Shown: positions 9,024 to 18,576, counted from the first letter of the stretch. The stretch is DNA of 64,000 nucleotides from an uncultured Brachybacterium sp. (GCF_947500705.1 NZ_CANMSY010000010.1:62001-126000); one strand, 5' to 3'. Notes: generated from the letters alone by a model not told the origin. Translations and numbers: made by a program.

Positions 9024-10721
9024 TCAGTCGGTGACGGCTCGGCGCAGGGCGTCGAGGATCGTCGCGGTGTCGTCGGTGGGGTCGATGCCGTGCTGCGCGC
9101 ACCAGGCGGCGGAGCCCAGTCGCGGATCGGCCAGGCGCAGCCGGTGGCCGCCCTCGGGACCGGCCAGGGTGATCGCGTCCCAACCGGCGGAGGGCACGTT
9201 CCCGCGGTGAGCGGTGATGAGTCCGCCGCGCAGATGGGCACGGGTGCTGGTGGGTGCGGTGGTCATCGCGGCATCGACCTCGTCCTGGCTCACCAGGGCG
9301 GGGACCGCACCGGCGGCGCGAAGCCTGTCGAACAGGCCCCGGCCCGGGCGCAGGTCCGAATACTGCAGGTCGATCATGAACAGCCGTGCATCGTCCCACT
9401 CCAAGCCGTGCCGGGTGCGGTAGCGCTCCAGCAGCTGGAGCTTGGCGACCCACTCCACCCGCTCAGCGGCGAGCATCGGGTCCTGCTCGAGCAGGTCGAG
9501 GATCTCGCCCCAGGAGCGCAGCAGGGTCGTGGTCTCCTCGTCCGCAGTGTCGGCGACTGCGGTGAGGGCGTCGAGGTGGGCGCGCTGGATCTGCAGGGCG
9601 GTGAGCTCGCGGCCGTCGGCCAGGGGCACCGTGGTGGCCAACGAGGGGTCGTGGCTGATCGCGCGCACCGCCGCCACCGGGTCCGCGAGGCGGAGATCCG
9701 GCAGGATCGCGGTGCCGGTGCGGTGCTCGGCCTCGAGCGCGGCGAGCACCAGGGAGGTGGAGCCGAGCTTGAGGAAGGTGGACTCCTCGAGCAGGTTCGC
9801 ATCCCCGATGATCACGTGCAGCCGCCGGAACCGGCGAGGATCGGAGTGCGGCTCGTCCCGGGTGTTCACGATGGGCCGGTTCAGGGTGGTCTCGAGCCCC
9901 ACCTCGGCCTCCATGAAGTCGGCCCGGGAGGAGAGCTGGAAGCCGGGCTCCTGGCCGCGGGTGCCGCGACCCACCCGACCCGCGCCGACGATCACCTGTC
10001 GGGTCGCCAGGAAGGGGAGCATCGCGGCGACCACGCGCTCGAAGGGGACGGCGCGGTCCACCAGGTAGTTCTCGTGGGTGCCGTAGGAGGCGCCCTTGCC
10101 GTCGGTGTTGTTCTTGAAGAGCGCGACCTCGGGGATGCCATCGGCCGCGGCCAGCAGCGCCATGGCCCGGCGGGCGATCTCCTCACCGGCCCGGTCGGCG
10201 ACTACGGCCTCCCGGGCGCGCAGCACCTCGGGCGCGGCGTACTCGGGATGGGCATGGTCCACATACCAGCGGGCGCCGTTGCTGAGCACCGCATTCCCGA
10301 TCGAGCGCTGGGTCGCCCAGGTCAGCACCTCGGCATCGTCCCCCTCGGGAGCGAGCTCGGGCCCGCTGAGCGGGATGTCCATCTCGACGCTGGGCACGTG
10401 GGCATCGCTCACCTCGTCGGTGAGCTGGGAGGGGTGGGCGGCGGCGCGCTGCAGCTCGAAGCCACGGGCATCCCGCAGCGGGGTCTCGTCCCCGTAGTCC
10501 CAGCGCACCCGGCGCCCGCGCTCGCCCTCCTGGGGATCCAGCAGCGCATAGGCGCCGACCACGAGGTGGGAGAGCAGGATCGAGCTGCCGGCGCCGGCGC
10601 GGGTGCGGTCCTCGAGATCGGCATGGGTCACCCCGAACTCGGTCTCGATGCCCAGCACCCGCTCAGTGGTGAGCCCGGCCTCGGGATGCTGCCCGGTGGT
10701 CCCGCTCTTCGTCCCGCTCAT
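9024..10721 (-). CDS. dop: Pup deamidase/depupylase Dop
   Basis: This 565-residue PafA paralogue deamidates the C-terminal Gln of Pup and removes Pup from modified proteins. It shows GIETEFG (Glu26) for nucleotide/metal binding, the Dop-specific loop (about residues 65-145), and [13 protein letters not shown] with Asp155 as the catalytic Asp equivalent. [21 protein letters not shown] and [10 protein letters not shown] match its paralogue. It begins with about 20 extra residues before the conserved core. Its start overlaps the arc stop by ATGA, and pup follows after 12 bases, so arc-dop-pup-pafA reads as one transcription unit. Confidence 0.96.
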   Translation of the reverse strand: MSGTKSGTTGQHPEAGLTTERVLGIETEFGVTHADLEDRTRAGAGSSILLSHLVVGAYALLDPQEGERGRRVRWDYGDETPLRDARGFELQRAAAHPSQLTDEVSDAHVPSVEMDIPLSGPELAPEGDDAEVLTWATQRSIGNAVLSNGARWYVDHAHPEYAAPEVLRAREAVVADRAGEEIARRAMALLAAADGIPEVALFKNNTDGKGASYGTHENYLVDRAVPFERVVAAMLPFLATRQVIVGAGRVGRGTRGQEPGFQLSSRADFMEAEVGLETTLNRPIVNTRDEPHSDPRRFRRLHVIIGDANLLEESTFLKLGSTSLVLAALEAEHRTGTAILPDLRLADPVAAVRAISHDPSLATTVPLADGRELTALQIQRAHLDALTAVADTADEETTTLLRSWGEILDLLEQDPMLAAERVEWVAKLQLLERYRTRHGLEWDDARLFMIDLQYSDLRPGRGLFDRLRAAGAVPALVSQDEVDAAMTTAPTSTRAHLRGGLITAHRGNVPSAGWDAITLAGPEGGHRLRLADPRLGSAAWCAQHGIDPTDDTATILDALRRAVTD

Positions 10722-12310
10722 GAGGGCACCTCCTCCGCGATCGCGGCGGCCGGGACGCCGCGGGTGCGTCCCTGCAGCGGGATGACCGCGTCGACCCGGC
10801 GGCGGCCGCTGCCGGGCAGGCCCGAGACCCGGGCCCAGTCCTCGGGGTGGGCGGCGGAGGGCATGTCCTCGTTCTCCACGAACTCAGCGGTGATCGCGTC
10901 CTGCAGGTGCTGGGCGCCGACGCCGATCTGCCCGGTGGCGAGCTGGTCCTTGACGGCGAGCTTCTTCGCCCGATCCACGATGTTGCGCAGGGTCGCGCCG
11001 GAGACGAAGTCGCGGAAGTGGAGCGTGTCCTCACCGCCGTCGGAGTACTCGACGCGTACGAAGGCCGAGGCCGGGCTCTCGTCGTAGATCTCATGCATGG
11101 CGAGGTCCAGCAGCTGCTCGCGGCCCTCGCGCAGCGGGACCGATTCGTCGAGATAGAGGCCGAGGATCTCTCGTCCCGCGCGCGCACCGGGGCGGCGCAC
11201 GCGGATCTTCACGTCCAGGCGGCCGGGGCGCAGGATCGCGGGATCGATCATGTCCTCGCGGTTCGAGGCGCCGATCACGATGACGTTGTCGAGTCCCTCG
11301 ACACCGTCGATCTCGGCGAGCAGCTGCGGCACGATCGTGGTCTCGACGTCGCTCGACAGGCCGGTGCCACGGGTGCGGAACAGCGCCTCCATCTCGTCGA
11401 AGAAGATCACGACGGGGTGGTCCGCAGCGGCTTTCTCGCGGGCCCGCTCGAAGACCAGGCGGATGGAGCGCTCGGTCTCGCCGACGTACTTGTTCAGCAG
11501 CTCCGGGCCCTTGACGTTGAGGAAGGCGGAGTTCTCGAGCGCCTCGGCGACGCTCACCCCGCGCACCTCGGCGCTGCGCAGCACCAGCTCGTGCGCCACC
11601 GCCTTGGCGATCATCGTCTTGCCGCAGCCGGGCGGGCCGTAGAGCAGCACGCCCTGCGGGGGCCGCAGCCCGTAGGTGCGGTAGAGGTCCTGCTGGAGGA
11701 AGGGCAGTTCGACGGCATCGCGGATCGCCTCGATCTGCTCGCCCAGCCCACCGATCTGCTCGAAGGTCACTTCGGGCACCTGCTCGAGCACCAGGTCGGT
11801 GATCTCCGCGCGATCGATGCGCTCGAGCACCAGCTGGCTCCTGAGGTCCACGAGCACGTGATCGCCGGGGTGGAGCTGCTCCTCGGTGAGGGTGCCGGCG
11901 CGGCGCAGCACCCGGGTGTCGTCGGGGGCGACGGCGACGAGGATGCGGGAATCGGCCAGGGACTCCACGACCGGCACCACGTTGCCGGCATCGCTCGCGG
12001 GGACCGCGTCGACGGCGGCGAGGGCCTCGTTGAGCCGCAGCTCGGTGCCCGGCAGCAGCGCCTCCAGGTCGAGGCTCGCGGCCGTCGCGACCCGCAGCCG
12101 ACGGCCGTTGTGCAGCACGTCGATGGTGCTGCCCTCGCAGCGGCGCAGGAAGGTGGCATAGGAGTTCGGCGGATCGCCGACCCGCTCCAGGTCGCTCTTG
12201 AGCTGGACGATCTGCTCGCGGGCGGCGCGGAGCCCTCCGACCAGCCGCTCGTTGTGGGTCGCGAGCTTCTCGAGCTCGGCGGTCATCTCTGCATACGTCT
12301 TCATCGTCAT
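10718..12310 (-). CDS. arc: ARC/Mpa AAA+ ATPase of the Pup pathway, lacking the proteasome-docking tail
   Basis: The 530-residue ATPase has an N-terminal coiled coil (about residues 8-45) that would bind Pup, then OB-fold domains (about 55-175). The AAA module has Walker A GPPGCGKT at 225-232 and Walker B FFDEME at 303-308. The ATG at 12310 is chosen because AAGGAG lies five bases upstream; the open frame continues upstream into trmI. Mpa/ARC proteins that feed the 20S proteasome end in a GQYL-type motif. This one ends EEVPS after a Pro/Arg/Ala-rich tail, with no penultimate Tyr. With no prcBA nearby, it probably acts as a Pup-dependent unfoldase without a 20S partner. Confidence 0.95.
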   Translation of the reverse strand: MTMKTYAEMTAELEKLATHNERLVGGLRAAREQIVQLKSDLERVGDPPNSYATFLRRCEGSTIDVLHNGRRLRVATAASLDLEALLPGTELRLNEALAAVDAVPASDAGNVVPVVESLADSRILVAVAPDDTRVLRRAGTLTEEQLHPGDHVLVDLRSQLVLERIDRAEITDLVLEQVPEVTFEQIGGLGEQIEAIRDAVELPFLQQDLYRTYGLRPPQGVLLYGPPGCGKTMIAKAVAHELVLRSAEVRGVSVAEALENSAFLNVKGPELLNKYVGETERSIRLVFERAREKAAADHPVVIFFDEMEALFRTRGTGLSSDVETTIVPQLLAEIDGVEGLDNVIVIGASNREDMIDPAILRPGRLDVKIRVRRPGARAGREILGLYLDESVPLREGREQLLDLAMHEIYDESPASAFVRVEYSDGGEDTLHFRDFVSGATLRNIVDRAKKLAVKDQLATGQIGVGAQHLQDAITAEFVENEDMPSAAHPEDWARVSGLPGSGRRRVDAVIPLQGRTRGVPAAAIAEEVPS

Positions 12311-12332
12311 CAGATCTCCTTCCCGGGCGGGA

Positions 12333-13400
12333 TCAGCGATCGCGGCCCTGTCGGATATCGCGCAGGGCTCGCTTGAGCTTGCGCGGCGCCACCCCGCGCT
12401 CTCCGACATCCTGCGGTCCCCACTCGCCGTCGGAGCCGCCGAAGCCCTCGTTGTCGGGGTGGTTCAGCTCCTCCTCCAGCCGGGATCCGGGCGCGGGGCG
12501 GGTGACGCGCGTGAGCGCAGGCTGGCCGTGCGCGGTGCGACGGGCGGTGAGCAGGAACCCGGTGTGGGCGTTCATCCGGTGCTCCGGGCGCACGGCCAGT
12601 CCCTCGAGGTGCCAGGGACGCACGAAGGACTCCCAGGCGTAGGGCTCGGTGAACTCGCCGTGGGCCCGCAGCGCCTCGGCGGTGCGGGAGAGCTGGGTGA
12701 CGGTGGCGACGTAGCAGAGGAAGACTCCGCCGGAGACGAGCACCTCGGCGGCGGAGTCCACGCACTCCCAGGGGGCGAGCATGTCCAGGACCACGCGGTC
12801 CACGGCGGGCTCGTCCGGCGCGAGCGTCGGAGCGACATCCTGGAAGTCCCCGATCGACAGCTCCCAGGCGGGGTGCGGGCCGCCGAAGAACGTCTCGACG
12901 TTCTCGCGCGCGACCTCGGCGAAGTCCTCGCGGCGCTCGATCGAGTGCACGGAGCCCTCGGGGCCCACGGCGCGCAGCAGCGCGGTGGTCAGGCCGCCCG
13001 AGCCGACGCCGGCCTCGAGCACCCGGGCACCGGGGAAGATGTCTCCCCACATCAGGATCTGGGCGGAGTCCTTGGGATAGATGATCGCGGCGCCGCGCGG
13101 CATCGCGAGCATGTAGTCCGCGTACAGCGGCCGCAGCGCCTGGTACCGGATGCCGTGGGTGTTCTCGACGACCGTGCCGTCCTCCGCGCCGATCAGCTGA
13201 TCATGGTGGAGCACACCGCGGTGGGAGTGGAACTCACCTCCGGGCTTGAGGGTGATGGTGTGCAGGCGGTTCTTGGAATCCGCGAGCTGCACCTTGTCAC
13301 CCAGGGCGAAGGGTCCGGTGCGGTCCAGACCGCGCTGGGGGGCCCGGGGGGAGGGCTCCTGCGCCCCGGGATGGGCGGCGGGCTGCGGCTGCTCAGTCAT
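12333..13400 (-). CDS. trmI: tRNA (adenine-58-N1)-methyltransferase TrmI
   Basis: This 355-residue SAM-dependent methyltransferase makes m1A58 in the T-loop of tRNAs. The N-terminal small domain ([19 protein letters not shown]) precedes the Rossmann fold, with motif [16 protein letters not shown] and the TrmI segment [28 protein letters not shown] is the conserved post-motif. A disordered acidic/basic tail follows residue 290. I prefer ATG 13400 over an in-frame ATG at 13412 because a TATGCT -10 hexamer ends seven bases before it, which predicts a leaderless start. trmI next to arc is a conserved actinobacterial arrangement. Confidence 0.93.
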   Translation of the reverse strand: MTEQPQPAAHPGAQEPSPRAPQRGLDRTGPFALGDKVQLADSKNRLHTITLKPGGEFHSHRGVLHHDQLIGAEDGTVVENTHGIRYQALRPLYADYMLAMPRGAAIIYPKDSAQILMWGDIFPGARVLEAGVGSGGLTTALLRAVGPEGSVHSIERREDFAEVARENVETFFGGPHPAWELSIGDFQDVAPTLAPDEPAVDRVVLDMLAPWECVDSAAEVLVSGGVFLCYVATVTQLSRTAEALRAHGEFTEPYAWESFVRPWHLEGLAVRPEHRMNAHTGFLLTARRTAHGQPALTRVTRPAPGSRLEEELNHPDNEGFGGSDGEWGPQDVGERGVAPRKLKRALRDIRQGRDR

Positions 13401-13407
13401 GGGTTCC

Positions 13408-13413
13408 AGCATA
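13408..13413 (-). promoter_or_regulatory. candidate -10 element (TATGCT) for leaderless trmI
   Basis: TATGCT on the minus strand ends seven bases before the ATG at 13400, so the transcript would begin at or next to the start codon. No Shine-Dalgarno sequence is visible. I see no clear -35 hexamer. Confidence 0.4.
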
Positions 13414-13443
13414 TGGCTCCGGTGGGGGCCCGGGCCGAGATGT

Positions 13444-14559
13444 TCACCGCCGGCGCAGGAGGTCGTTGACCTCCGCGCTCAGGAGCACCCCGTGGAGCGT
13501 GCCGTCCTCGGCCAGGACCAGGTAGGCGGGAGCCGGCTGGGACAGCATCGCCTCGATCAGCGCATCGCCCTGCAGGGTGAGAGGAAGGGTGCCGAGGGGT
13601 CCCACGGAGCCGGCCACGGCGCTCGCCGGGGTGGACGCCCGGTGCTCGGGAGGGACTGACGCGGCGGCCTCCGGATCGATCCGATATCCCCGGCCGATAC
13701 CTCCCGGGAGGCCGGCGTCGCGCTCGAGGAGCAGCACCTGGTCGAGCTGATCGGGCGTGCCGAGCGCGGCGAGCGGGGTGTGCGGCGGAACAATCCGCAG
13801 GGGGACCGCGAGCGAGCCGGCGGCGAGGCTGTGGATGCGGCTCTGCAGGACCGCGCCCTCGAGCGCGCGGGTGGCGCCCTGCCAGAGCATCCCCGCGATC
13901 AGCATCGCCCACACCAGGGTGAGGAGGGAGAGGCTCCCGGCGCCTCCGGTGCGCACGATCTGCACCAGCGGGTAGGCCACGACCGCCACGGCGATGGCCC
14001 GGCCCAGCCAGGCGGTGATCCTGGTCGCGAGCACGGGCTTCTTCACCAGTGCGGCTAGCAGCGACTCGAGTGCCCGCCCGCCGTCCATCGGCAGCCCGGG
14101 CAGCAGGTTGAACAGGGCCAGGACGAGGTTCAGCCAGGCGCTGACGGAGAAGAACACGGCGAGCGAGGTGCCCGGACCTGCGACCTGCGTCGCGGCGGCC
14201 ATGAGCGCGGCCAGCACGCCGTTCGCGGCCGGGCCGGAGAGGGAGACGAGCACAGAGCCGAGCGACGACATCTGTCGGACGCGATATTGCGTGTGACCGC
14301 CCCAGAGGGTCAGGGCGATGTGGTCGACGGTGGCGCCGAATGCCCGGGCGGTCACGGCATGCGCCACCTCGTGCGCGAGCACCGAGACGATCATGAACAG
14401 CCCGATCGCCATGGCCAGGAGCACCACGAGACCGGGGTCCGCGCCACCCCGGCTCAGCGCCGGGTACATCAGCACCGCGAGCAGCAGCACCGTGACGAGC
14501 GTCCCGGGGCTCACCTTGAGCGGAGGCAGCGCGCCGAGGCGCAGCGTGGGGCTTCTCAT
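13444..14559 (-). CDS. site-2 protease family (M50) intramembrane metalloprotease
   Basis: This 371-residue membrane protein carries the zinc motif HEVAH at residues 63-67 and the second active-site motif NLLPGLPMDGG at 151-161. The Asp in the second motif is the third metal ligand. Around six hydrophobic segments fill the first 230 residues. The cytoplasmic C-terminal region (about 240-371) looks like a degenerate CBS pair and ends in ...LHGVLLSAEVNDLLRRR. It belongs to the S2P subgroup with CBS domains; substrates of this subgroup are mostly unknown. A GGAGGAG site precedes the ATG. It lies between divergent PAC2 and co-oriented trmI. Confidence 0.9.
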   Translation of the reverse strand: MRSPTLRLGALPPLKVSPGTLVTVLLLAVLMYPALSRGGADPGLVVLLAMAIGLFMIVSVLAHEVAHAVTARAFGATVDHIALTLWGGHTQYRVRQMSSLGSVLVSLSGPAANGVLAALMAAATQVAGPGTSLAVFFSVSAWLNLVLALFNLLPGLPMDGGRALESLLAALVKKPVLATRITAWLGRAIAVAVVAYPLVQIVRTGGAGSLSLLTLVWAMLIAGMLWQGATRALEGAVLQSRIHSLAAGSLAVPLRIVPPHTPLAALGTPDQLDQVLLLERDAGLPGGIGRGYRIDPEAAASVPPEHRASTPASAVAGSVGPLGTLPLTLQGDALIEAMLSQPAPAYLVLAEDGTLHGVLLSAEVNDLLRRR

Positions 14560-14653
14560 GATCCATCTCCTCCGCCACCGGGGCGGCGGCTCCCTCTGGG
14601 CAGGCTGAGGATAGCCGCTCCCCCTGCGCCCCGACTCGGAGCCCTGCGGTGCC

Positions 14654-14659
14654 TATGAT
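14654..14659 (+). promoter_or_regulatory. candidate -10 element (TATGAT) for leaderless PAC2 gene
   Basis: TATGAT is followed by GGAGGG and then directly by the ATG at 14666. The purine block touches the start codon, so it is too close to act as a Shine-Dalgarno, and the predicted transcript start coincides with the ATG. Confidence 0.5.
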
Positions 14660-14665
14660 GGAGGG

Positions 14666-15475
14666 ATGAGTCGAATCGCCATCACGGCTTTCAGCGGATG
14701 GAACGATGCCGGCGAAGCCGCCACCGGGGTGATCGAGCATCTGCTCGAGGTCTGGCCCTCACGGCCCGTCGGCGCGGTCGATGCCGAGGAGTTCATCGAC
14801 TTCCAGGTCAACCGTCCCGAGATCCGCACCGATGAGGACGGGCTGCGGGTCATCGACTGGCCGGACACCCAGCTGCGGCTGGTGACGCCTCCGGACGGTC
14901 CCGAGCTGATCACGGTCATGGGGCCGGAGCCCTCCGTGCACTGGAAGCGGTTCTGCGACGAGGTGCTCGAGCAGCTCCAGATCCTGGACGTCAGCGCGGT
15001 GGTCTCGCTGGGCGCCCTGCTCGCGGATTCCCCGCACAGCCGCCCGCTGCCGGTCACTGCCGAGGTCGAGGCGTCTCCCGCCCGGGCGCTCGACGGGGCC
15101 GAGCACTACTCGGGACCGATCGGGGTGCCCACGATCCTCGCTCGACGCACCGCTGCCGCCGGGCTGCGCACCATCAGCGCGTGGGTCCAGGTTCCCCACT
15201 ACGTCTCCCAGAACTCCTCTCCGAAGGCGGTGCTGGGGCTGATGCGTGAGGTGCAGAAGGTGGTCGACGCCACGATCCCGCTCGATGAGCTGGTCGAGGA
15301 GGCCGCGGCCTGGGAGCGCGGAGTGGACGAGCTCGCGCGCACGGATGAGGATGTGGCGGACTATGTGGCTCGGCTGGAGCGCGCACAGGATGCCGCCGGT
15401 CTGCCGGAGGCCAGCGGCGAGGCGATCGCCGAGCAGTTCGAGCAGTTCCTGCGCCGCCGGCGCGAGCAGGACTGA
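14666..15475 (+). CDS. PAC2 (proteasome assembly chaperone 2)-family protein
   Basis: This 269-residue protein begins SRIAITAFSGWNDAGEAATG and contains the Asp/Glu-rich and Gly-rich segments of the PAC2 family, followed by an acidic helical C-terminal tail (about 215-269). Actinobacterial PAC2 proteins are widespread and often sit next to mshC. Despite the family name, a direct proteasome role in bacteria is not established. It is convergent with mshC and divergent from the site-2 protease. The start is supported by the leaderless promoter pattern. Confidence 0.9.
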   Translation: MSRIAITAFSGWNDAGEAATGVIEHLLEVWPSRPVGAVDAEEFIDFQVNRPEIRTDEDGLRVIDWPDTQLRLVTPPDGPELITVMGPEPSVHWKRFCDEVLEQLQILDVSAVVSLGALLADSPHSRPLPVTAEVEASPARALDGAEHYSGPIGVPTILARRTAAAGLRTISAWVQVPHYVSQNSSPKAVLGLMREVQKVVDATIPLDELVEEAAAWERGVDELARTDEDVADYVARLERAQDAAGLPEASGEAIAEQFEQFLRRRREQD

Positions 15476-15489
15476 GCTCAACCCCCGCG

Positions 15490-15519
15490 GCGCTCAGCCC
15501 CGCAGCGCTCAGCCCCGCA
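15490..15519. repeat. 15-bp tandem duplication at the mshC stop codon
   Basis: The unit GCGCTCAGCCCCGCA occurs twice back to back, and a diverged third copy lies just upstream. The mshC stop (complement of TCA at 15509-15511) lies in one copy, and a second in-frame-looking TGA lies in the other. The repeat fills the short gap between the convergent PAC2 and mshC genes. Confidence 0.7.
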
Positions 15520-16759
15520 GCGTGATCCCGAACAGGGCATCGACAGCTGCTGCGACGTCTCCGGGCCCCTCGGTCACGTCCTTCGAGCGCGCGGAGCTCC
15601 CGCCTGCGGCCCAGCTGTCCAGGGCGTCGAGGGCGGTCGCCGTGTCGAGGTCGTCACGCAGCGCTGCGCGCAGCGCCTGGACGGTCGCCGCAGAGTGCCC
15701 GTCGCGCTGGGCCGCGGTGCGATAGCGGGCAAGGCGCGTGCCGGCCAGTTCGAGCTCCTGTGCGGACCATTCCCAGTCCGAGCGGTAGTGATGCGCCATC
15801 AGCACCAGCCGGATCGCCATCGGGTCCACACCGTCGCGCACCAGGCGGTGCACGAAGACGAGGTTCCCGAGCGACTTGCTCATCTTCTCGCCCTCGTAGC
15901 CGACCATCCCGCTGTGCGCGTAGGTGGTGGCGAAGGGGCGCCCGAGCGCCACCGAATGGGCGGCGCTGAGGTCGTGGTGGGGGAAGATCAGATCGCTGCC
16001 CCCGGCCTGGATGTCGAAGGGCAGGTCGAGCGCCTCCTGCGCGATGCAGACGCATTCGACATGCCACCCGGGACGGCCGCGGCCGAGCAGCCCGGCCTCC
16101 CAGACGGGCTCGCCCGGACGCTCTGCTCGCCAGAGCAGCGGATCGAAGGGCCCGCGCTTGCCCTCCCGCTCGGGGTCTCCCCCGCGCTCGGCGAACACCT
16201 CGAGCATCTGCTGCTCGGTCCAGCCCGAGACATCGCCCAGCGCACCGTCCACGGCGAGGTCCAGATACCAATCCGGTCCCTCGGCATCGCTCGCCGCCAC
16301 CGGGTAGGCCCGGCCGCGCGCGTGCAGCGTGAGCACCATCTCGATGATCCCGTCCATCGCCTCGCTCACCGAGCGGAAGGTCTCCGGAGCGATGATCCGC
16401 AGCGCTGCCATGTCCCCGGTGAACAGCTCGACCTGGGACGCGGCGAGCTCCTCCCAGTCCACCCCGTCGCGGTCCGCGCGTTCGAGCAGCGGATCGTCGA
16501 CGTCGGTGACGTTCTGCGCCATCTCGACCTCGAGCCCGGAATCGTGCAGGGCGCGACGCATCAGATCCGCGGCATGGTAGGTCGACGCATGCCCGAGGTG
16601 GGTGGAGTCATAGGGTGTGATCCCGCAGACGTACAGCCGCGCCCGTCCCGGAGTCAGCGGAGTGATCGGTGCCACCCTGCCGATGCGCGAGTCGAACAGG
16701 CGCAGTGGCCTGCCGGAAGGGGGAAGCGGGCTGAGCGAGGGAGAAGTCCAGGATTGCAC
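15509..16759 (-). CDS. mshC: mycothiol biosynthesis cysteine ligase MshC
   Basis: This 416-residue enzyme ligates L-cysteine to GlcN-Ins using ATP, the penultimate step of mycothiol synthesis. It is a cysteinyl-tRNA synthetase paralogue: the HIGH motif appears as THLGHAST, and KMSKS as GEKMSKSLGN. The zinc-binding cysteine in LYVCGITPYD is present. It is shorter than CysRS because it lacks the anticodon-binding domain, which separates MshC from cysS. The GTG start (QSWTSPSLSPLP) is typical of MshC and lies six bases after a TATGAT -10, which predicts a leaderless mRNA. It is downstream of uppP on the same strand. Confidence 0.95.
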   Translation of the reverse strand: MQSWTSPSLSPLPPSGRPLRLFDSRIGRVAPITPLTPGRARLYVCGITPYDSTHLGHASTYHAADLMRRALHDSGLEVEMAQNVTDVDDPLLERADRDGVDWEELAASQVELFTGDMAALRIIAPETFRSVSEAMDGIIEMVLTLHARGRAYPVAASDAEGPDWYLDLAVDGALGDVSGWTEQQMLEVFAERGGDPEREGKRGPFDPLLWRAERPGEPVWEAGLLGRGRPGWHVECVCIAQEALDLPFDIQAGGSDLIFPHHDLSAAHSVALGRPFATTYAHSGMVGYEGEKMSKSLGNLVFVHRLVRDGVDPMAIRLVLMAHHYRSDWEWSAQELELAGTRLARYRTAAQRDGHSAATVQALRAALRDDLDTATALDALDSWAAGGSSARSKDVTEGPGDVAAAVDALFGITLRG

Positions 16760-16765
16760 TACGTG

Positions 16766-16771
16766 ATCATA
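16766..16771 (-). promoter_or_regulatory. candidate -10 element (TATGAT) for leaderless mshC
   Basis: TATGAT on the minus strand is followed by six bases and then the GTG start of mshC at 16759. No ribosome-binding site is visible, so transcription is predicted to begin at the start codon. The element lies in the short gap after uppP. Confidence 0.5.
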
Positions 16772-16793
16772 CGATCCGTCGGCCGCCTGCGGT

Positions 16794-17666
16794 TCAGGAC
16801 CCGCCCAGGGGGTCGACCAGCCCGGTGCCGAGCAGTCCCAGCAGCACCAGCCCGGCGACGATCCGGTAGATGACGAAGATCAGATACGAGCGGTTCTCGA
16901 TCAGGCGCATGAACCAGACGATCACCGCATAGCCCACGGTGAAGGCCACCACAGTCGCGACCACCATCGCCAGCAGCGACGGTTCGCCGGCCGCTGCGGC
17001 GGCGGCGCGACCGTCGGCCGTCAGCAGCACCGGGACTTCCTGGGCCGCCTTGTACAGGCCCGAGGCGAAGACGGCAGGGATCGCGAGCAGGAAGGCATAG
17101 CGGGCCGCGGCCTGGCGGGTGTACCCCATCAGCAGCCCGGCGGTGATCGTGCCACCGGAGCGGGAGACCCCGGGGATCAGAGCGAGCGCCTGCGCCAGAC
17201 CGAAGAGGATGCCGTCGCGCACGGTGAGCTCCTTGAGCTCCTTGCGCTGCGGGGCGACACGGTCCGCGACGCCCAGCAGAAGCCCGAAGACGATCAACAT
17301 CGTCGCGGTGATGTAGAGGTTGCGCAGGCTGTGGTCGATCTGCGTCTCGAAGAGCAGTCCCAGCACCCCGATGGGGATGGAGCCGAGGATCACCAGCCAG
17401 CCCATGCGCACATCGGGGTCCGAGTGCGGGACCTTGCCCGCCAGCGCCTTGAACCACTTGCCGATGATGCGGGTGATGTCGTTCCAGAAGTAGATCAGCA
17501 CCGCAGCCTCGGTGCCCAGCTGGATGATCGCGGTGAACGCGGCACCCGGGTCCTGGCCGGGGTTCATCAGCTCTCCGACCACGCGCACGTGGGCGCTCGA
17601 GGAGACGGGGAGGAACTCGGTCAACGCCTGGACGAGGCCCAGGACCACCGCCTCGATGAACGACAT
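16794..17666 (-). CDS. uppP: undecaprenyl-diphosphatase UppP (BacA family)
   Basis: This 290-residue integral membrane phosphatase recycles undecaprenyl diphosphate to the monophosphate carrier used for peptidoglycan synthesis. It has the two family signatures: [13 protein letters not shown] near residues 18-30, and [15 protein letters not shown] in the middle. Around eight hydrophobic segments are visible. I chose ATG 17666 because GAGGAG lies five bases upstream. A GTG at 17672 would overlap that site. Confidence 0.95.
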   Translation of the reverse strand: MSFIEAVVLGLVQALTEFLPVSSSAHVRVVGELMNPGQDPGAAFTAIIQLGTEAAVLIYFWNDITRIIGKWFKALAGKVPHSDPDVRMGWLVILGSIPIGVLGLLFETQIDHSLRNLYITATMLIVFGLLLGVADRVAPQRKELKELTVRDGILFGLAQALALIPGVSRSGGTITAGLLMGYTRQAAARYAFLLAIPAVFASGLYKAAQEVPVLLTADGRAAAAAAGEPSLLAMVVATVVAFTVGYAVIVWFMRLIENRSYLIFVIYRIVAGLVLLGLLGTGLVDPLGGS

Positions 17667-17829
17667 GAACACTCCTCGATGGATTCAGGGGACCTCCGGT
17701 GCCGACGCGCAGCGACACCGGACCCCGGACAGAGTACGCGGCGCCGGGCGGAGAGCCCGGCGCCGCGCAGCGGAGCAGTGGTGAAGACTACGTAGAGGTC
17801 CTGGGACAGGTGCCGAGACCGCTCAGCGC

Positions 17830-18165
17830 TCAGCGAGGAGCGTCGTCCTCATCATCATCCTCGTAGTCCTCATCGTCGTCCTCGTCCTCGTCCTCGTCGT
17901 CCTCGTCGTCCTCGAAGTCATCGAGATCGTCGAAGTCGTCATCCTCGTCCTCGTCGCCGTCATCGTCGTCGAAGACGATCAGTGGGGTCGCGACGTCGTA
18001 GGCGTCGAAGAGTGCGTCGTCGTAGGTGTCGAAAGCGTTGGCGAGCCGCTCGGTGGCGGACTCCAGCGCGGGATCATCATCACCCCGAGAGCCGGCGGCG
18101 GCTTCGTAGTGACGTTCAAGGGCAGCGATCAGCGCAGCAAGAGCGGAGCGAGGATCCGTGTTCAT
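17830..18165 (-). CDS. small protein with a long Asp/Glu tail, function unknown
   Basis: This protein of 111 residues has a normal N-terminal half (about residues 1-65) predicted to be helical, with SALAALIAALERHYEAAAG. About 45 C-terminal residues are almost entirely Asp and Glu, with scattered Phe, Leu and Tyr. I do not recognise a family with a known role. Acidic tails of this kind occur in DNA mimics, histone-like binding partners and charge buffers. The ATG at 18165 is preferred because TACGGT ends six bases before it. An in-frame ATG at 18180 is the alternative. Confidence 0.75.
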   Translation of the reverse strand: MNTDPRSALAALIAALERHYEAAAGSRGDDDPALESATERLANAFDTYDDALFDAYDVATPLIVFDDDDGDEDEDDDFDDLDDFEDDEDDEDEDEDDDEDYEDDDEDDAPR

Positions 18166-18171
18166 GGTTGG

Positions 18172-18177
18172 ACCGTA
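18172..18177 (-). promoter_or_regulatory. candidate -10 element (TACGGT) for the acidic small protein
   Basis: TACGGT on the minus strand is followed by CCAACC and then the ATG at 18165, the same six-base spacing seen at other predicted leaderless genes in the window. Confidence 0.4.
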
Positions 18178-18297
18178 CATCCTCGAACGGCAGAATGAAC
18201 AGTGGAAGCGTGCACGCGATGGTCACGAATCCGCCGCAGTCCCAGCAGCGTCACCGACCACTGCTGTTGCAGGTCATCGACCACAGGAGGAAAACCG

Positions 18298-18576
18298 TTG
18301 ATCCGACCCCGCACCCCTCTCGTCGCCGGCGTCCAGCTCGTGAGCGATCCGCGCGGATGGCGCGACCTGCCCGTCGAGAGCGGACGCCGCGCCGCGGACT
18401 ACGAGTTCCAGATCATCACGGTGCCACGGGGCACCTCTTTCGGCCAGGTGCGTGCTGAGCTGACCGAGCAGGCGGAATACGGTCGCTGGGAGCACGCCCG
18501 CACCCGCCTCTATCTCGGGGGCGGGAAGAAGGTCTGGATGCGCCGACGGATCATCCGGGTGGAGTCGACGCTCTAG
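18298..18576 (+). CDS. DUF5703 family protein
   Basis: This 92-residue protein contains the DUF5703 core: DYEFQIITVPRGTSFGQVRAEL, then EYGRWEHARTRLYLGGGKK and the basic end RRRIIRVEST. The family is a small actinobacterial one of unknown function. I chose a TTG start at 18298 because AGGAGG lies seven bases upstream. A longer open frame begins at 18202, but its extra residues look non-coding. It is divergent from the acidic protein gene. Confidence 0.82.
   Translation: MIRPRTPLVAGVQLVSDPRGWRDLPVESGRRAADYEFQIITVPRGTSFGQVRAELTEQAEYGRWEHARTRLYLGGGKKVWMRRRIIRVESTL

Noticed and set aside
8816-9241. Apparent N-terminal extension of PafA through pup
   Set aside because: The frame there is pup and dop DNA read in the wrong register. 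The conserved PafA core starts exactly at ATG 8815.
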